NCBI GenBank assembly: GCA_008692225.1
Contig: VICG01000016.1
Coordinates: forward strand, 310,001 to 374,000
DNA: 64,000 bases
Origin: Monilinia fructicola
Lineage: Eukaryota > Ascomycota > Leotiomycetes > Helotiales > Sclerotiniaceae
Direction: 5' to 3'
Under the pieces are notes generated by a model. That model was not told where the DNA came from. It saw only the letters and a list, made by a program, of their open reading frames with translations, and did not search any database. Every line of letters begins with the position of its first letter. Position 1 is the stretch's first letter. Of the stretch, positions 24,265 through 37,770 are shown piece by piece. A program made the translations under genes and the position numbers.

Positions 24265-27200
24265 ATGAAGCCGATACTTATTAGATTGTGTCGTGCTAAT
24301 CCTCACTCAGAAGTTAAGCTATCGCCAGGTCCAACTTTTGGTGGAATTCTTGGTGCGTTCCATTCCTGGGCTAATTCTAGTTCACGATCTTATCCATCAA
24401 CTACCTGATTGAGACTAATGCGTCTTTGTGATAGCTACTCACGCCAAATCACTATATCCTGCAAGTCGTGCCAAGTACAAGAGATACGCGTCGACAACTG
24501 CTACTTCTCCACCCACCGCACAGAATACCGCATCACTTTCTACAGCTTCTTCTAACGCCGCTACCCCCGATCTAATCACCACTCCATACTCCAATTTGAC
24601 GATTGGTATAGCTCGCGAGACATACCCGAATGAAAAACGAGTGGCAATTACTCCACAAAATGCACAACTGTTGATGAAAAAAGGGTTCTCCCGAGTTCTC
24701 GTCGAGCGAGGTGCTGGAGCAGAAGCTCAATTCACAGATGAGGCATACGAGACTGCAGGAGCCAAAATAGTCACCAGAAAAAAATGTTTGGTCGGAAAGT
24801 GACATACTCTTGAAGGTCCGCGCACCAGGTGTGGAGGGATCTAATAACGAAGTGGATTCTCTCAAGAAAAATGCAACTATTATCTCATTTCTATACCCGG
24901 CAGTAAATAAAGATGTCGTGGAAAAATTGGCTCATAGAGGGGTGACTTCATTTGCAATGGATATGATTCCTAGAATCTCAAGAGCTCAGGTTTTTGACGC
25001 ATTAAGGTATGGAAGATTGCCCCCATGTTGCTTTTATGAAGAAGAAAGGCTCACAAAGTTTCGTCATTAGTTCTATGGCTAATATTGCTGGTTATAAGGC
25101 AGTCCTAGAAGCCTCCAATCATTTTGGTCGCTACATGACTGGTCAGGTCACTGCTGCTGGGTAAGTGAATATCCCCATGTTATTAGCTTTCTTCACTAAT
25201 AAAGTGACTTTTAGAAAGGTACCTACCTACTTGATTTTCCCGCATCCGTTTTGAGGAGTTGTAGCTGATAAGGTATCTTTAGGTTCCTCCTTGTAAAGTT
25301 CTCGTTATAGGAGCAGGTGTAGCTGGTCTAAGTGCCATTGCAACAGTAGGTGTCTAAGTTCTACTTTGTGGCTTGAATGCTAATAGCTGCCTTACTAGGC
25401 TCGACGCATGGGAGCAATTGTGCGAGGGTTTGATACCAGATCAGCTGCACGTGAGCAAGTACAATCATTAGGTGCCGAATTTATCGAGGTAGATGTGAAA
25501 GAAGATGGATCTGGAGCTGGTGGGTATGGCAAAGAGATGTCAAAAGAGTTTATCGAGGCCGAAAAGAAACTGTTCATGGAACAATGCCGTGAAATCGATA
25601 TTATTATTTGCACTGCACTTATTCCAGGTCGTCCCGCTCCCAAATTGATTCATGAAGATGTAAGTTTTTGTGGATATATCATTGTTGAATATGACCTGAT
25701 TACTTTTCCAGATGGTTGCAGCAATGAAACCTGGCTCTGTTATTGTCGACTTGGCAGCTGAAGCAGGTGGTAACTGTGATGTTACAGTGGCTGGTAGATT
25801 GATTGAGCATAAGGGAGTCAAAGTTATAGGTTTGTCATATGCATTGATATATAGTGAGGCGAAAACTGATTTTTTTGTAGGATATACTGATCTTCCTTCT
25901 CGACTTCCGACTCAATCCTCCACCTTATACTCGAATAACATTACCAAGTTTCTTCTTTCCATTGCTCCCGAAGATAAGCAATTTGGCATTGACCTCAAGG
26001 ATGAAGTTGTTCGTGGTTCCATTGTAACTCACAATGGGGAAATTGTACCAACTGCACCACGACCAGCAACTCCGGTGCCAAAAGCGGCTTCAGCCATCGA
26101 TACTAATGCCTCGGCCGTGAACACAGTTGCCCTTACACCATGGCAAAAACAAACCCGAGAAGTCGGATTCATTACCGGTGGAATGAGTCTTGCTCTTATT
26201 CTTGGCAAAGCAACAGGGCCATTGTTCATGAACAATGTTTTCACATTTGCACTGGCTGGATTGATAGGTTACCGAGTAGTATGGGGTGTTACTCCTGCAC
26301 TCCATTCTCCACTTATGAGTGTAACGAATGCAATCTCGGGAATGGTCGGTGTAGGTGGTTTCTTCATCATGGGAGGAGGTCTTGTACCGCATACTATTCC
26401 TCAAGCTCTTGGGGCCTTATCTGTAATGCTGGCGTTTGTCAACGTTTCTGGTGGCTTTGTCATCACGAAGCGAATGTTAGATATGTTCAAGCGTATGCAA
26501 TTCAATCAATTGTTGAAGCGCCCTAGCTAACTGTTTGTAGGGCCAACTGATCCCACTGAATACCCATGGTTGTATGCTATACCTGCTGTGATATTCGGTG
26601 GAGGGTATATAGCTGCCGCATCCACTGGTGTGGCTGGACTTGTTCAAGCAGGATATCTTGCGAGCAGTCTTTTTGTGCATTGGTAATATCTCTGGATAAC
26701 TTTTGGAATAGCCTCTAACTTTAGCAGCTTCATTATCTGGTCTTTCTTCTCAAACAACAGCGCGCCAAGGAAATATCTTAGGTATCTTGGGGGTCGGAGC
26801 AGGCATACTCGCATCACTAGCAGCGGTTGGATTTCCAGTTGAAGTACTTGCACAATTCGCAGCCCGTCGCAGGTTGCGGAGCTATCATTGGTAATACATT
26901 TCCCTTTTATATAGAAGAGCAAGAAATCAAACTGACTACTATATACACTAGGCTTAAGAATTGGACGACGTACAACAGCAACAGATTTGCCTCAAACGGT
27001 GGCCGCGCTTCACTCTGTGGTTGGTCTTGCCGCTGTTTTGACAAGTTTCGGATCAGTCATGGCAGATATCGGAGATATATCAGCACTTCATCTCGTAGCT
27101 GGCTATCTTGGTGTGCTAATTGGTAAGAAAATCTGGCGAGATTGTATTATTTTCTCAGCTAATCGATTAGGTGGTGTCACATTCACTGGATCTGTTGTAG

Positions 27201-28291
27201 CATTTCTCAAACTAGCAGGTCGGATGTCTTCAAGGCCAATCAAACTTCCAGGTCCCAAACATGCACTCAATTCTTCCCTACTTGGTCTTAATATCGCCAC
27301 GATGGGAACTTTCCTTACACTCGCACCTGGTGCGCCAGTCATCGCTGCATGCTGCTTGGCCGGTAATGCAATTCTAAAGCTTTATCAAGGGCTATACAAC
27401 AACTGCTGCTATCGGTGGAGCAGACATGCCTGTCGTCATTACCGTTTTAAATGCATATTCAGGATTTGCATTAGTAGCTGAAGGTTTCATGCTTGATAAT
27501 CCGTTGTTAACAACGGTCGGCTCTCTCATCGGCGTTAGTGGCTCAATCCTTTCATATATCATGTGTGTCGCCATGAATCGATCGATCGGAAACGTTCTTT
27601 TTCGGGGGAATAGCTCCATCAGCAGAAACGGAGCATAAGATCGAAGGACAGATCACGAAGACCAATATAGATGAAGTCGTGGAATCCCTAGAGAACGCCG
27701 AGAATGTCATCATCGTCGTTGGATATGGTATGGCAGTTGCAAAAGCCCAATATGCTATTAGCGATATTACTCGAATGCTCAAGAGCAAGGGTATCAACGT
27801 TCGTTTTGCCATTCATCCTGTTGCAGGCCGAATGCCTGGTCAATGCAACGTCCTCCTTGCAGAAGCTAGCGTACCTTATGACATTGTTCTCGAAATGGAC
27901 GAGATAAATGATGATTTCGGTGAGACAGATGTAACTCTTGTCATTGGTGCAAATGATACCGTTAATCCCATCGCTCTTGAACCTGGTTCTTCAATTGCTG
28001 GTATGCCTGTTTTACATGCATGGAAGAGTAAACAGGTGATTGTGATGAAGAGAGGTATGGCAAGTGGGTATGCAGATGTGGTTAATCCAATGTTTTATAT
28101 GCCTAATACAAGGATGTTGTTTGGTGATGCCAAGGATAGCTGTGATGGTACGTCATATCTCATTCTGTTTGCATATACTTCTTGGGCCAGATCCGGAAGT
28201 GGTTGGGAATTGAAGGTATAATATAGATGCTAACATGTGAATAGCTATCAAAGGTGCCCTTGAAGCAAGAAATCGTATGTATGATGTCTAA
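24265..28291 (+). CDS. NNT: mitochondrial NAD(P) transhydrogenase (proton-translocating, fused alpha-beta)
   Basis: This inner-membrane enzyme uses the proton gradient to transfer hydride from NADH to NADP+. The model has 13 exons: 24265-24352, 24435-25006, 25071-25160, 25215-25218, 25283-25345, 25399-25659, 25712-25829, 25881-26492, 26541-26682, 26725-26890, 26952-27122, 27171-28147 and 28245-28291. All junction phases agree, giving about 1101 residues. An Arg/Ser/Thr-rich presequence ends near RYASTTA. The NAD domain (dI) follows, with [16 protein letters not shown] and [15 protein letters not shown] many-helix membrane part comes next, then the NADP domain (dIII) with [14 protein letters not shown] and [10 protein letters not shown]. 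Five single extra bases break the frame: A7 at 24778-24784, T5 at 26670-26674, C3 at 26863-26865, A3 at 27376-27378 and T5 at 27598-27602. Dropping one base at each restores conserved sequence. Either these are assembly errors or this copy is a very recent pseudogene. Confidence 0.93.
25215..25218 (+). other. NNT: 4-nt microexon (AAAG) of the transhydrogenase gene
   Basis: The upstream exon ends in phase 2 (...GCT GG) and the downstream exon begins GTT CCT CCT. Only an intervening exon AAAG, between introns 25161-25214 (54 bp) and 25219-25282 (64 bp), restores the frame. It also supplies the Gly-Lys expected before [10 protein letters not shown]. Both introns have GT...AG ends. Confidence 0.7.
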
Positions 28292-30399
28292 GAGACTGGA
28301 GATACTATACAGGTGCTTGAAGATGTTTCATTCTTAGGCAACGAGGGTCTCTACGTAGATCAATGAGGCTGGTTATATACTTTACTCGAAGCTGTAATGG
28401 GATTCATGATGAAGGATTAGGCCGGAAAATCGATGGGTAATGATGGATGTAGTTGACGAATGGGAATTCTGGGTACAGACAGAGCCAGAAAAAGTTGCGA
28501 AAATTATAAATAAGATTCGATAGATGATGAATTCATTCTTTTTCAGGCGTTGATATAATCTTTCATCGAATGTCAAAAGCCTTTGATGTTTTGTCTCGAG
28601 TGTAGATAGTCTAATCACAGATTAGCTTAGCGAAACGAAACGAAGCGAACTAATCTTGAAACCCTACGCCCCTCTCTAGATCCCACCTCTTCCTATATCC
28701 TACCCACCCCTGGAACACGTTCTCAATCCCCCTATAGACATGATTCCTCTATACTAAACCTCCTTTGACCTAATCATTACAAATCCGAACTAGAATGATA
28801 ATATGAGTATTTGTTTGTTTCTTTCTTTCTTTCTTTAGAATAATGACTCGAGCAGGTATGACTTTATTCCCGCTTGGGGGAGGAGGGAGGAGGGAAGTTG
28901 AAGATTCAGAAGATTAGGGCTGTTAGGGTATTCAATCGAGAAATGGGAGAGCAGCGACGAGTAAGCGGGAGCGCTTAGTCACGTTCGTCTCCCAGGCAAT
29001 CCCACCAAGATTGGGCGCGGACACGGTGGCCGATTGGTCCTTGGGGATTCGCGAAAATCAATCGCATCATCGTGCATGCCTTGGATTCACGGGCTCTCTC
29101 ATCCTTCTCGCTCTGGTCGGGGGCAACGCGCTTTCTCCGCCGCCGCGGCGCGATTGGGATGTTGTGGCGTCTTTTTTTCTATCTTGGCTGACGCGTGGTT
29201 TGGTTTGCGATTGGCGGTGCGGTGGCTTGTGGGGATGTCGGGGCGGTGGTGCGACGCTTGGGTTTGTGGTTGATGGTGTGTGTTGTTTGGTGGATGGGAT
29301 GCGTGGATGGTTATCGCTGGAATGACGTCGACTCTCTTGGGCGAGGGCGTCCCTGGAGGAGTTGGGTGGTGGACTTGTGGTTGGTTATTGTGATTCTTGG
29401 TCGTGTGGCCGAGGTGATGTTATGGGAGGGAGGCGGATGCTGATTCGTGGATTTGAAATGCTGGGATGTGGCGAGCGTCTGGTCATTGGTGAGGGATTAG
29501 GAATGCAACGTCAGGTGGCTGGCTGGCTGGGAATCGATCGAAATCAGGGGGGTGGGATGGGCATCTTTGGGTCATGTATCTTGATAATTGGGAAAATCGC
29601 AGGATGGTTATTGTTCCCGTACTCGTTTGTAGATATGTGCTTTCTGATCTCGTTCTGGAGTTAATCGTGCGCCGTGAGATTTCCGGGTTTTTGTTCTGAT
29701 GAGTTCCAAACTTGATATCTCGTCATGTGCTGGGTGGTGGATGGGGTATTGTAACTACTGTGTGATCAATGAAATACTTGATCATGAATTCAAGGATGGA
29801 TCAAAAGATATCTAGGATATAATTTTTAGTTAAGGTATGGTTGTAAATTAAGGGTTATACTATTTTTGTTATTTTAATGTTCTAAATGCGTTGGGTTGGT
29901 TTACTCTCTATAGATTACAGGTGTAGAGGAGATGATGGACTTGAAAAGTGGGCGGGGAATGGGATTAGGGAAATGAGATGGAGTTTGAGATGGAGATTGA
30001 AAGTTGAGGGAGATATTATGGGATTAGATGGAGAGAGATAAGAGAGGGAAGGGGTACGGAAGGGAAGAGATAGGGTGTAAGATGGGTTTTTTAGAGGAGA
30101 TAACATCACATATGGGATTAGGAGGATAGAAAAGAGGATGGAGCTAGATATTTATCAGAAGCTTAAGGATATAAGCAATAGAGTAGAAAGGTATTATGAT
30201 TAGTATCTGCAAAGACAAGTAAGCGAAGGGTTTTTGGAAGAAGAAATACTCGAGTAGAGAAGAGGTTAAAAATCATTAGTTTCTAACTTCTAAGCATCTG
30301 TAATTTGTCGTTGATTCTTAGAAACGGAAAAAGTCTACCTAGAATGATAAGATCGTGATTAACACCCAAATGTCTTCCCTCCTTCCCCCGTTACGTATC

Positions 30400-30870
30400 T
30401 ATACGAGATCATAACATAATGCGATGTAATATAAATAGTAATCACTAGAGTACTAAAAATATAGTATTATGCTATAAATCAAATATAGTATATTGTTATA
30501 TTTAAAATGGCATTTTGATATATAAAAATTAGACAATCTATAAATCTTTAAGTATATAATATAAAAAAGAAGTTAATATTAATAGTTTATATTTTTATTT
30601 TAAGTTTAGTCTATTGATTTTAATATATTAAGCTAGACTTTTTCAAGCATATTATATGATTTCAGCTCATTTAAACGTATTGCTTTATTTGAGTATATTT
30701 GAGTATATTAAAAATCTATAGTATTATTGTTTTTTATTGTTGTTATTAATCTTCAAAATCTAAAATAGTATTGAATATACTAAAGCTTATAAAGGTTAAT
30801 TAACTAGAATAAAAAAGCTAAAGGGAAAAGATCTTTAAAGAACTTAAAGTTCTTTTAATATAGTATCGTT
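30400..30870. other. AT-rich patch, possible RIPed repeat remnant
   Basis: This is an abrupt A/T-dominated segment with abundant TpA and no open frame. I could not find inverted termini or a second copy in the window. Confidence 0.3.
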
Positions 30871-31027
30871 ATTGGAAAGTATAAGGAAGAATTCGTTACA
30901 AATAGTTAATACGTTATTAGAGGATAAAAGAGGAGGGGGATATTTTCGAAATAGAGGAACGGAAGTGAAGTAGAAAAAGCAATTCTTTAACAAATGGAAT
31001 AATTTACTATTGATAAAATGATGATAA

Positions 31028-31110
31028 TATTGATGGTGATGATATTGATGGTATTGAATGGTATTGATGGTATTGATGGTATTGATGGTATTGGTATTGA
31101 TGGTATTGAA
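31028..31110. repeat. 9-bp minisatellite (TATTGATGG)n
   Basis: There are about eight imperfect units of TATTGATGG with occasional indels. Confidence 0.85.
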
Positions 31111-31664
31111 ATAAAGTTGATGATGTTAGAGTTGAAATTAAAGAGTTAAAATGGGATTGAGAATGATATACTAGTATTCAAAGCTATTTTGAAGCTAACA
31201 TAGTATGGTTTCCGAAAATCTTTCAATGTGGATGCTTCAAAGCTTCTATCATTATATACGTAAACTATACGCTATAATAAGAGTTAGGGAGGATTCTACA
31301 ATTACATGGCATACTGCCAGAAAAAGTGGTACTCTAGGGAATTAAACAGGAGAGCAGGCAAATAGAATCAATATATAAATAAGGTTACTCGAAAATCAAC
31401 AATCAACAATCACAACCACCCCACGCAAACAAATTCCACAAGCGACGCGATAGAAGAGAAAAGAGGATCGTGGGTAAACAAATCCAAATCCCATGCTATA
31501 CGGAGGACGTTCACCGGTTCCAATCCAGGGTTAGCGAGCGAGTGAGTTGTTCCCTCAGTTTAGCGAGGCCTCGGTGCGCGTTTGGATGGATCGATTCATG
31601 AGAATATTGTATATTGGGCCTGATTAAAAGATATGATAAAATGTGAATATTACGTTGAATATGC

Positions 31665-31763
31665 ATATATTGATATATATATATTTCGGCATATATATAT
31701 TTCGATATATATATATGTCGGCATATACATATTTCGGCATATCTTATAATAATAATAATAATA
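31665..31763. repeat. AT-rich minisatellite followed by (AAT)n
   Basis: Units of the type ATATATATTTCGGC are repeated to about 31742. A trinucleotide AAT run follows at 31746-31763. Confidence 0.8.
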
Positions 31764-32103
31764 ACAACAATAACAAGAAACTGAAGAGGTCAATTAATAC
31801 CTTCCAGGTATTTATATTCGAGTATAGCTCACATCATTGGTTTGGGGTCGATTGAAGATCTTGAAAAGATTGAAAAGATCGATTGTTTTAATACTAGACT
31901 GCTTTGCAAATATAATCTACCAAAAATAAATCTACCAACCAACCACAATGATCACCAAACAGCCAGCCATTGAAAAAGCTGCGAGTGAGCAAGCAAGCAA
32001 GCACCGCATAAGAAAAGTTCAAAATACATGTATATTTACATATATTCCGAGAAAAGATACAAGGTTCAGAAAGCGGGCTGGGATGTTTCCGAGGCCCAAT
32101 ACT

Positions 32104-32161
32104 GCGTTGCGTTGCGTTGCCTTGCCTTGCCTTGCATTGAAATGGATGAATGAATGAATGA
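32104..32161. repeat. pentanucleotide GTTGC/CTTGC and tetranucleotide GAAT repeats
   Basis: Three GTTGC-type units and four CTTGC-type units are followed by a short GAAT run. Confidence 0.8.
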
Positions 32162-32850
32162 AACCACCAAGTAAACAAATTTTCCAAGCAAGTACACAAA
32201 CCGAACCCAAAACCAGGAATGGAAGGAAGCACCCAACGAGAAGCTCCAGGCGCGTGCTCGACAGAAGAGCGGGCACCGATCGACGGCCCGAGAACAGGGC
32301 GAGGCCACCCCCGGCGCGCACCAACGACACGATACGATCCCCAACGCTCCGAATTTCCGTCCCGCCAGCCGATCATATCATAGAAGGATGGGAACGCACA
32401 CAAAGAACGAGAGAGAGAGGCTTCGAAGGAGCCATGGCCATGGCCATGGCCGTACTTGTCCACTGCACGGAGAGATAAAAGGCCGGGCGCGAAACATACT
32501 GGACACGGAATCGGTCGACGAAACAGGGCTGGCTGGAGCTTGGGACACCTAGATTGTTTTCTTCGTGTGGAGATCAGAGGGTGGGAATATATATAGCTTG
32601 ATTGATTGACGTTTCGTGCAGCTTAGAAGACAGCGCAAAGATCTTTTGATTGGCGGGTGGTGGATTGTTTTTCTTGCTTTTGGGGGGTTTAATCTGATAC
32701 TGTATGTATGTGAGATTGCATGATTGTAGGCGCATCGTAAGATTATGGTCTCTGCGTGGTTTAGCTATAGTACTACTACTACTAAATATAGATCTATTGA
32801 AAATTTCTACGGGCAGCATTGAGGTTGATGATATGACATTACATTCTTAC

Positions 32851-33070
32851 AATATATATATATATATATAGATAGATAGAATGACATAGCTAATCCTGGT
32901 TTAGTTTAAATTTAGGAATGATTAAGAAGAAAAAAAGAAGAAAAAAGAAGAAAAAGAAGAAAGAAGAAGAAAAAAGAAGAAGAAAAAGAAGAAAAAGAAG
33001 AAAAAGAAGAAAAAGAAGAAAAGAAGAAAAGAAGAAAAAGAAAAAGAAGAAAAAGAAGAAAAGAAGAAAA
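32851..33070. repeat. (TA)n, (GATA)n and long GAA/GAAAAA purine tract
   Basis: A TA run and GATA units occupy 32851-32880. From about 32923 to 33070 the plus strand is almost purely purine (GAAGAAAAA units). Such an asymmetric tract can form triplex DNA. Confidence 0.85.
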
Positions 33071-33321
33071 CCCTTAGAGATCTAGATTATATATATATTT
33101 CCATTCGAGTATATATATCAATATCAACATCTACATATCAACATCTAAATCCCCTTCCAGCAAGATGAAGCACCTCCAGCTACGTAAAACTTACGATCGG
33201 GTATTATGACAGGGTGTGAAACTACAACCAAGGCCAAGAATGAATGAATGATGCAATTCGAGAAGCAGAAGCGAAAAGGATAAAAGGGGGTATTGTAATT
33301 GGATATCTAAAAGTGCGCTTC

Positions 33322-33361
33322 GTGCTCCCATGCTCCCATGCTCCCATGCGTTCATGCTCCC
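33322..33361. repeat. 8-bp repeat (ATGCTCCC)n
   Basis: Four to five units of ATGCTCCC are present, one of them diverged. Confidence 0.75.
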
Positions 33362-33808
33362 AAGATCTTACTACCGAGTCGAGTAACGGTCTCTGCAGGT
33401 TACCTGCCCACGTGAAACAATGCAAGGCCATCCATGTTATCCCGGTCCGGTCCCAGTATTCCCTAGAACCACGAACTCGCCAACGCGCCAACGCGGCTCC
33501 CAAGAAATATACGCAAAGCATGTAAAAATAAAGTAATGTACCCGCCTGAGCTCATTCCTGCATGTCATGTCATATCATGTCATGACTATGCTAACCAGTC
33601 AAACCTTCCATCCATTCGGACCATTCCTTGAAAAGTTGCATCTATCCGTCTATCCGTCCATCCATTCATCCTGTAATCCCGCCATTGGTTTTATCCCGCC
33701 CTCTCACTCCATACAAAGGAAATGAAACGAAGATCTTCCCAAAACAGCGCTATGCAATACTGAAATAAAATTTTGAATGCAATGCAAAAATGACTGACTC
33801 CCTTTCAC

Positions 33809-36800
33809 TCAGAGCTCCAACCTTGAAGTTTTCCTAAACAACCTCTTGGTAGCCCCAACCTTGTCCATCTCCCCTAAACTCTGCCTATGACCTCCTTTGC
33901 GCTTTTCCTTTTCCCTCTCCACACTTGCCATCATAACCTTCTCTTTCATACCCTCAACCCAATCTAGATCCTTTTGATCTAAATCCTTCTGTTTACCCTT
34001 GGTCCCGCGAGACCTAATGATGTATCTTCCTCATTCCACTCTAACCTGGAGGAACTTCTAGATGCTGCTGATGGAGGGGTATTACTCATCTCATGTTCAC
34101 GTTGAACTTCAGCAAAAGGTGTGAATGGGAGAGGAGGTACCTCATCATAAGAGGAGAATGTAGATTTCCGCGTCTTACGAATCCCAAGGGATGATTTAGG
34201 TCGATCAACAGAAGTTGATGGACGAACAGCCATTGCAGATACAGATCGAGGTCCGGGTGTAGTACGACCAAAGCCAGGTGTAGTGCGTCCACTATCACGA
34301 ACGGTAGAACCACCAGATGGAATACGTGATGGCAAGTCTTGAACCTCGACTTTATCGTTATCAACCGGTGCTCGTCGTCCATGATGACTTGCGTATTCTT
34401 TTCAAATATTCTCCGAGGTCTGCCCAGCCGCCTCCAACGCGTACCATGACTCTTTCGCCATGCTCACCTACTAAACGAACGAATAACTTGATTGGTTTTC
34501 TCACCGCTGGAACGGGATAGATGATAAACCTTAATCTCTGGATTGCCATTTTGAGACCTGTTTCGTGGAGTACCACTCTTTGCATAAGCTGGAGCGAGTG
34601 TAAATGATGGCGTTGGCGCACGCAAACTACCAACTGAAGATTGTGAACGAACCGCAGGCATTGAGGGAGTAACCGAACGACGAGGTTTTCGAGGACGAAT
34701 GCCTTTGGTGTTCGGTTTTTCCTCTGGCTCAGAACGAAGACGAATGTGAGCTGGGATGGATTGAAGCAAGGAACTGATCTGTTGTTTGCATCTGGTCGTC
34801 GCTACGGTTTTTTAACAGGGGATGCAGGAATGGATTCGAGTATCTTGACATCATGTAGAAAGGAGGTATCGTCGGGTGAGGATATCAAATGAGAGAAATC
34901 AGGGCTTTCGAGAAGTTGGCGAGGGCGACGAGCAGGTCTAGTGGGAGCTCCCGGTGGTGAACCAGGTGGAGTATTATCATACTTTTGCAGATCATGTGAC
35001 CAGTTCTTAGGTGGAAGGGGTAAATCTTCAAATGTTACGGTAGATGCAACATCAGAGTCTTGATCAACAGAGCTTAATGTAGCTCCTGCCTTGACAGATT
35101 GACACCGGTCTGAGAGCGAATCATCCGAAACATCACTACTATCGACGATTATAGAAGGCCGGCGTGCTTCCATCTGAGTATCTAAAAGGTCGAATTCCAT
35201 CTCATCAGGACCGAAACGTTGCACGCTCTCAGACGCTCCATCACTGCTAGCTATGGTCGAGATGTGGGCATCGGCCGATAGATGAGGGAGATTGTCAGAC
35301 AAATGTGCTGACGCCCTCGAATTTTCGGAATCCACATTCCTATGCTTTGATAATGTATGAGAAATACCGAGCTGTTGAGCTAACGCGATGCTGGATGCCG
35401 GGGCGCCTAAAACAGACCCACCATTTGCAGAATGGGCTGGATTTTGTGACACCGCGTGTCCACTTCCCATGATAAGTGGTGAACTCGAACTACGGAGTCT
35501 TGCCAATCGAGATCTTGTCGGTGACTTCAAGGGCGGACTCGGGAACTTATCAAGAATCATCGATGATGGCCTTGTTGAAAATTTTGAGGTTCACGGTCGG
35601 AGCGTCATGATTGAGGTTTTTTGGTGATTCGTCATTCGAAATGGTACGTCTCAAAGCATTTGCGAAAGTATGTCCGAATTTGGGGATTCTGGTAAGACTC
35701 CTGACGCTGGTTGAGCGAGTCAGAGGAGTAAATATACGCTCATGCGCGATTCGCTGAGAATTCAATAATGGTGATGGAGTCTGAGGGGGAGACGGGCTTT
35801 TTGCGATTGCAGTCCGGGTTGATTCATGGACTTGAATTTCATTATTACATGGATTTGGTGTCTTTTCTGGGGTAGAAATTGATCCATTGGAGATCACAAC
35901 AGCGTCTCGTTGAAGGGGAGTAGTCGGCTCTCCCACATCCGCATTCCCTTCCCTTTCCATCAAATCATCTTTGGTCGCAGGGGTCGGCACGGCACTAGAT
36001 TCGTCGTGCGTCGCTTTTGTCTTGTTCTTTTCTAAAGTCGCAATGGCGGCTAGTTCTCCGTCTGTAATTTTGCGATCTGCGGCAACGACCCACTCTCCGT
36101 AATCCCGCTCAAGATTTTCCATCCGGTCTAACCAGCTATCGGGCAGAGTATCCATCCTTCCCTCCAACGTATCGAGCATATAATCCAGATCTCGACCGAG
36201 AACCGTGACTTTGGCTTGTAAAACATTCTTCATAACTTCAAACGTCTGGCGCGAAAGAACCGCATCGCCCCTTTCGCCAGATCCAGTCGTGTTTGCGCCT
36301 GGGATTTTAATAGCCTGCCATCCCGATCTTAACGCCATCTCTGCATCATCCAATCCGAGTAACAAAGGTGGTACTCTTCGAAGCACCGACAGCCGAATAC
36401 CCCATATATCCATCAAACGTGTTAACTTTGCCAAATTCGGTAGTGCCTGCAATACCGTGGCTGTGACTATAGCTGTAAAATCATCCATCACTGTGTACGC
36501 GGCGAGGAAGGCCGGTAGCGCGATGGTGGATGCGCCCGACGAAGGTCGAGAATTCGCCGAAAAATGTGTATCCAGGACCTGTCGTTTTATTTCCTCCACC
36601 TTCAAATCATCCATGCCTTCTGCGATCTCTTCCATCCGATACTCATATCGCACCACCTGCTCGAACAAGAGGCTCCCACAATACTGCGGTTCGGGACCTT
36701 CCTCACGCGGATGCGACTCAGTTTCTCCATGCACACGTGGGTGTGACGACTTGACCCTCTTCGCAGCTGGAACTTCGAAGCCTGATGATCCTCCCGTTTG

Positions 36801-37104
36801 CGGCCAGGGCCAATCTGATAATTTCTTCCAACCATTCTTGTACTTTCTTGGATGCTAAAGTTGCGCGTATACCGAATGCTCGATCTGCTGGAGACGCGGC
36901 TTCAATGCTCGCTTTTAATTTGCCAGCTGGGGAGGTGAAAGCTTGTAAGGTTGTGGAGGGCGAAAGGTCGGAAAGGAGGTCGTCTGAAATGTGTGATCGA
37001 CTTGATGATCTCGTTGGTGATCTCGTTCTCGAAGCGGACCTTGGATGTAGCAATGGAGGAGCCAGTCGGGAGGTGGACGATGTCATAACTGGTGAACTGT
37101 CCAT
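33809..37104 (-). CDS. KAR9: KAR9-like spindle-positioning protein
   Basis: This is the cortical or microtubule plus-end adaptor that links microtubules to actin transport and orients the spindle (role inferred from yeast Kar9). The protein is roughly 1,100 residues. The N-terminus holds the conserved block DDLLSDLSPSTTL...GIRATLASKKVQEWLEE followed by a W-P-W-P motif, and then a helical region to about residue 420. A long Ser/Pro-rich disordered middle follows with PPSPPLKSP-like motifs. A C-terminal GAS2-like segment reads RVMVRVGGGWADLGEYL, and a basic tail ends RKTSRLEL. The frame is broken several times. One extra base is seen at 36822-36824, at 35578-35585, at T4 34496-34499 and at T4 34399-34402. 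A net one-base loss is needed near 34810 and near 34020. The segment near 34,800 could instead be a 38-bp intron, but that would be very short. Confidence 0.88.
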
Positions 37105-37599
37105 GGTGGTTGAGATTCAATGGTTGATACTTTATTTTTCCACGAGATAATTGTAATTCAATGGCAGGCGCATTGCTCAACAGACCTTAAAAAGAGTGAT
37201 GGTCTACAAGCAAGAGGGGAATTGAAACATAATACTTGAATATAATAAAGAAAAGAAAAGGTGAGAAGTGAGAGGTGAGAGGTGAGAGGTGAGAGATAAG
37301 AGGGTGAGAGGTGAGAGGTGATGCAAGTTGTTTCGAGTGATGTCGTCTTACAAGTCTCTCTGTTCGTCGTTCAAGGAAATCAAGGCGGTTACTTGCATGA
37401 TTTTTAGGGCTGTGGGTCGTTGTACCAAGGTGTCTTGAACACCATACCATGCAGGAGAGACTAAGGAATGAATAAAGTTCTTTTTTTGAATCTCGTTCTT
37501 TCTTGCTGAGGATTTTTAGGTTTAATTTTGAATTTTGAATCTTTTTTCCTTTTTTCTTGTTTTCGATGAAGTTGCCGAAAGTTTGTTGTGGCTGTTGTT

Positions 37600-37601
<2 letters not shown>

Positions 37602-37664
<63 letters not shown>

Positions 37665-37678
37665 TGTTGTTGTTGTTG
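37602..37678. repeat. (AGT)n then (TTG)n trinucleotide repeat
   Basis: About 20 uninterrupted AGT units are followed by five TTG units, some 500 bp upstream of the KAR9 start codon. Confidence 0.9.
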
Positions 37679-37770
37679 CTGTAGTTGTTGATTTTTCAAT
37701 GAATGCGATAAAGGGTATATATAAGGAGTGTAATAGATCAGAGTTGGTATTGATAGCATATGGAATGAAT

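Larger units (their letters stand above)
28292..33808. other. 5.5-kb gene-poor region between convergent genes
   Basis: No gene can be supported. 29,000-29,660 is GC-richer and has overlapping plus-strand frames in all phases, which suggests composition rather than coding. 30,400-30,870 is AT-rich and may be a RIPed remnant. 31,000-33,400 is a patchwork of microsatellites. KAR9 and the transhydrogenase gene converge on this region, so it holds both 3' flanks and no obvious promoter. Confidence 0.5.

Noticed and set aside
29011..29664. Overlapping plus-strand frames in a GC-richer patch
   Set aside because: Several phases are open at once because of base composition. No motif, hydrophobic pattern or intron signal singles one out.
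31500..31560. tRNA-like T-arm (GGTTCCAATCC)
   Set aside because: No acceptor stem, anticodon arm or A box could be arranged around it.
34764..34820. 38-bp intron in KAR9 explaining the frame change
   Set aside because: It would be phase-compatible, but 38 bp is shorter than any other intron here, and the skipped residues (ATTRCKQQ-like) look like conserved KAR9 sequence. A one-base loss is preferred.
37187..37759. 190-codon minus-strand frame with a poly-Leu/Gln run
   Set aside because: It is created by the AGT and TTG triplet repeats; nothing outside the repeat resembles a protein domain.
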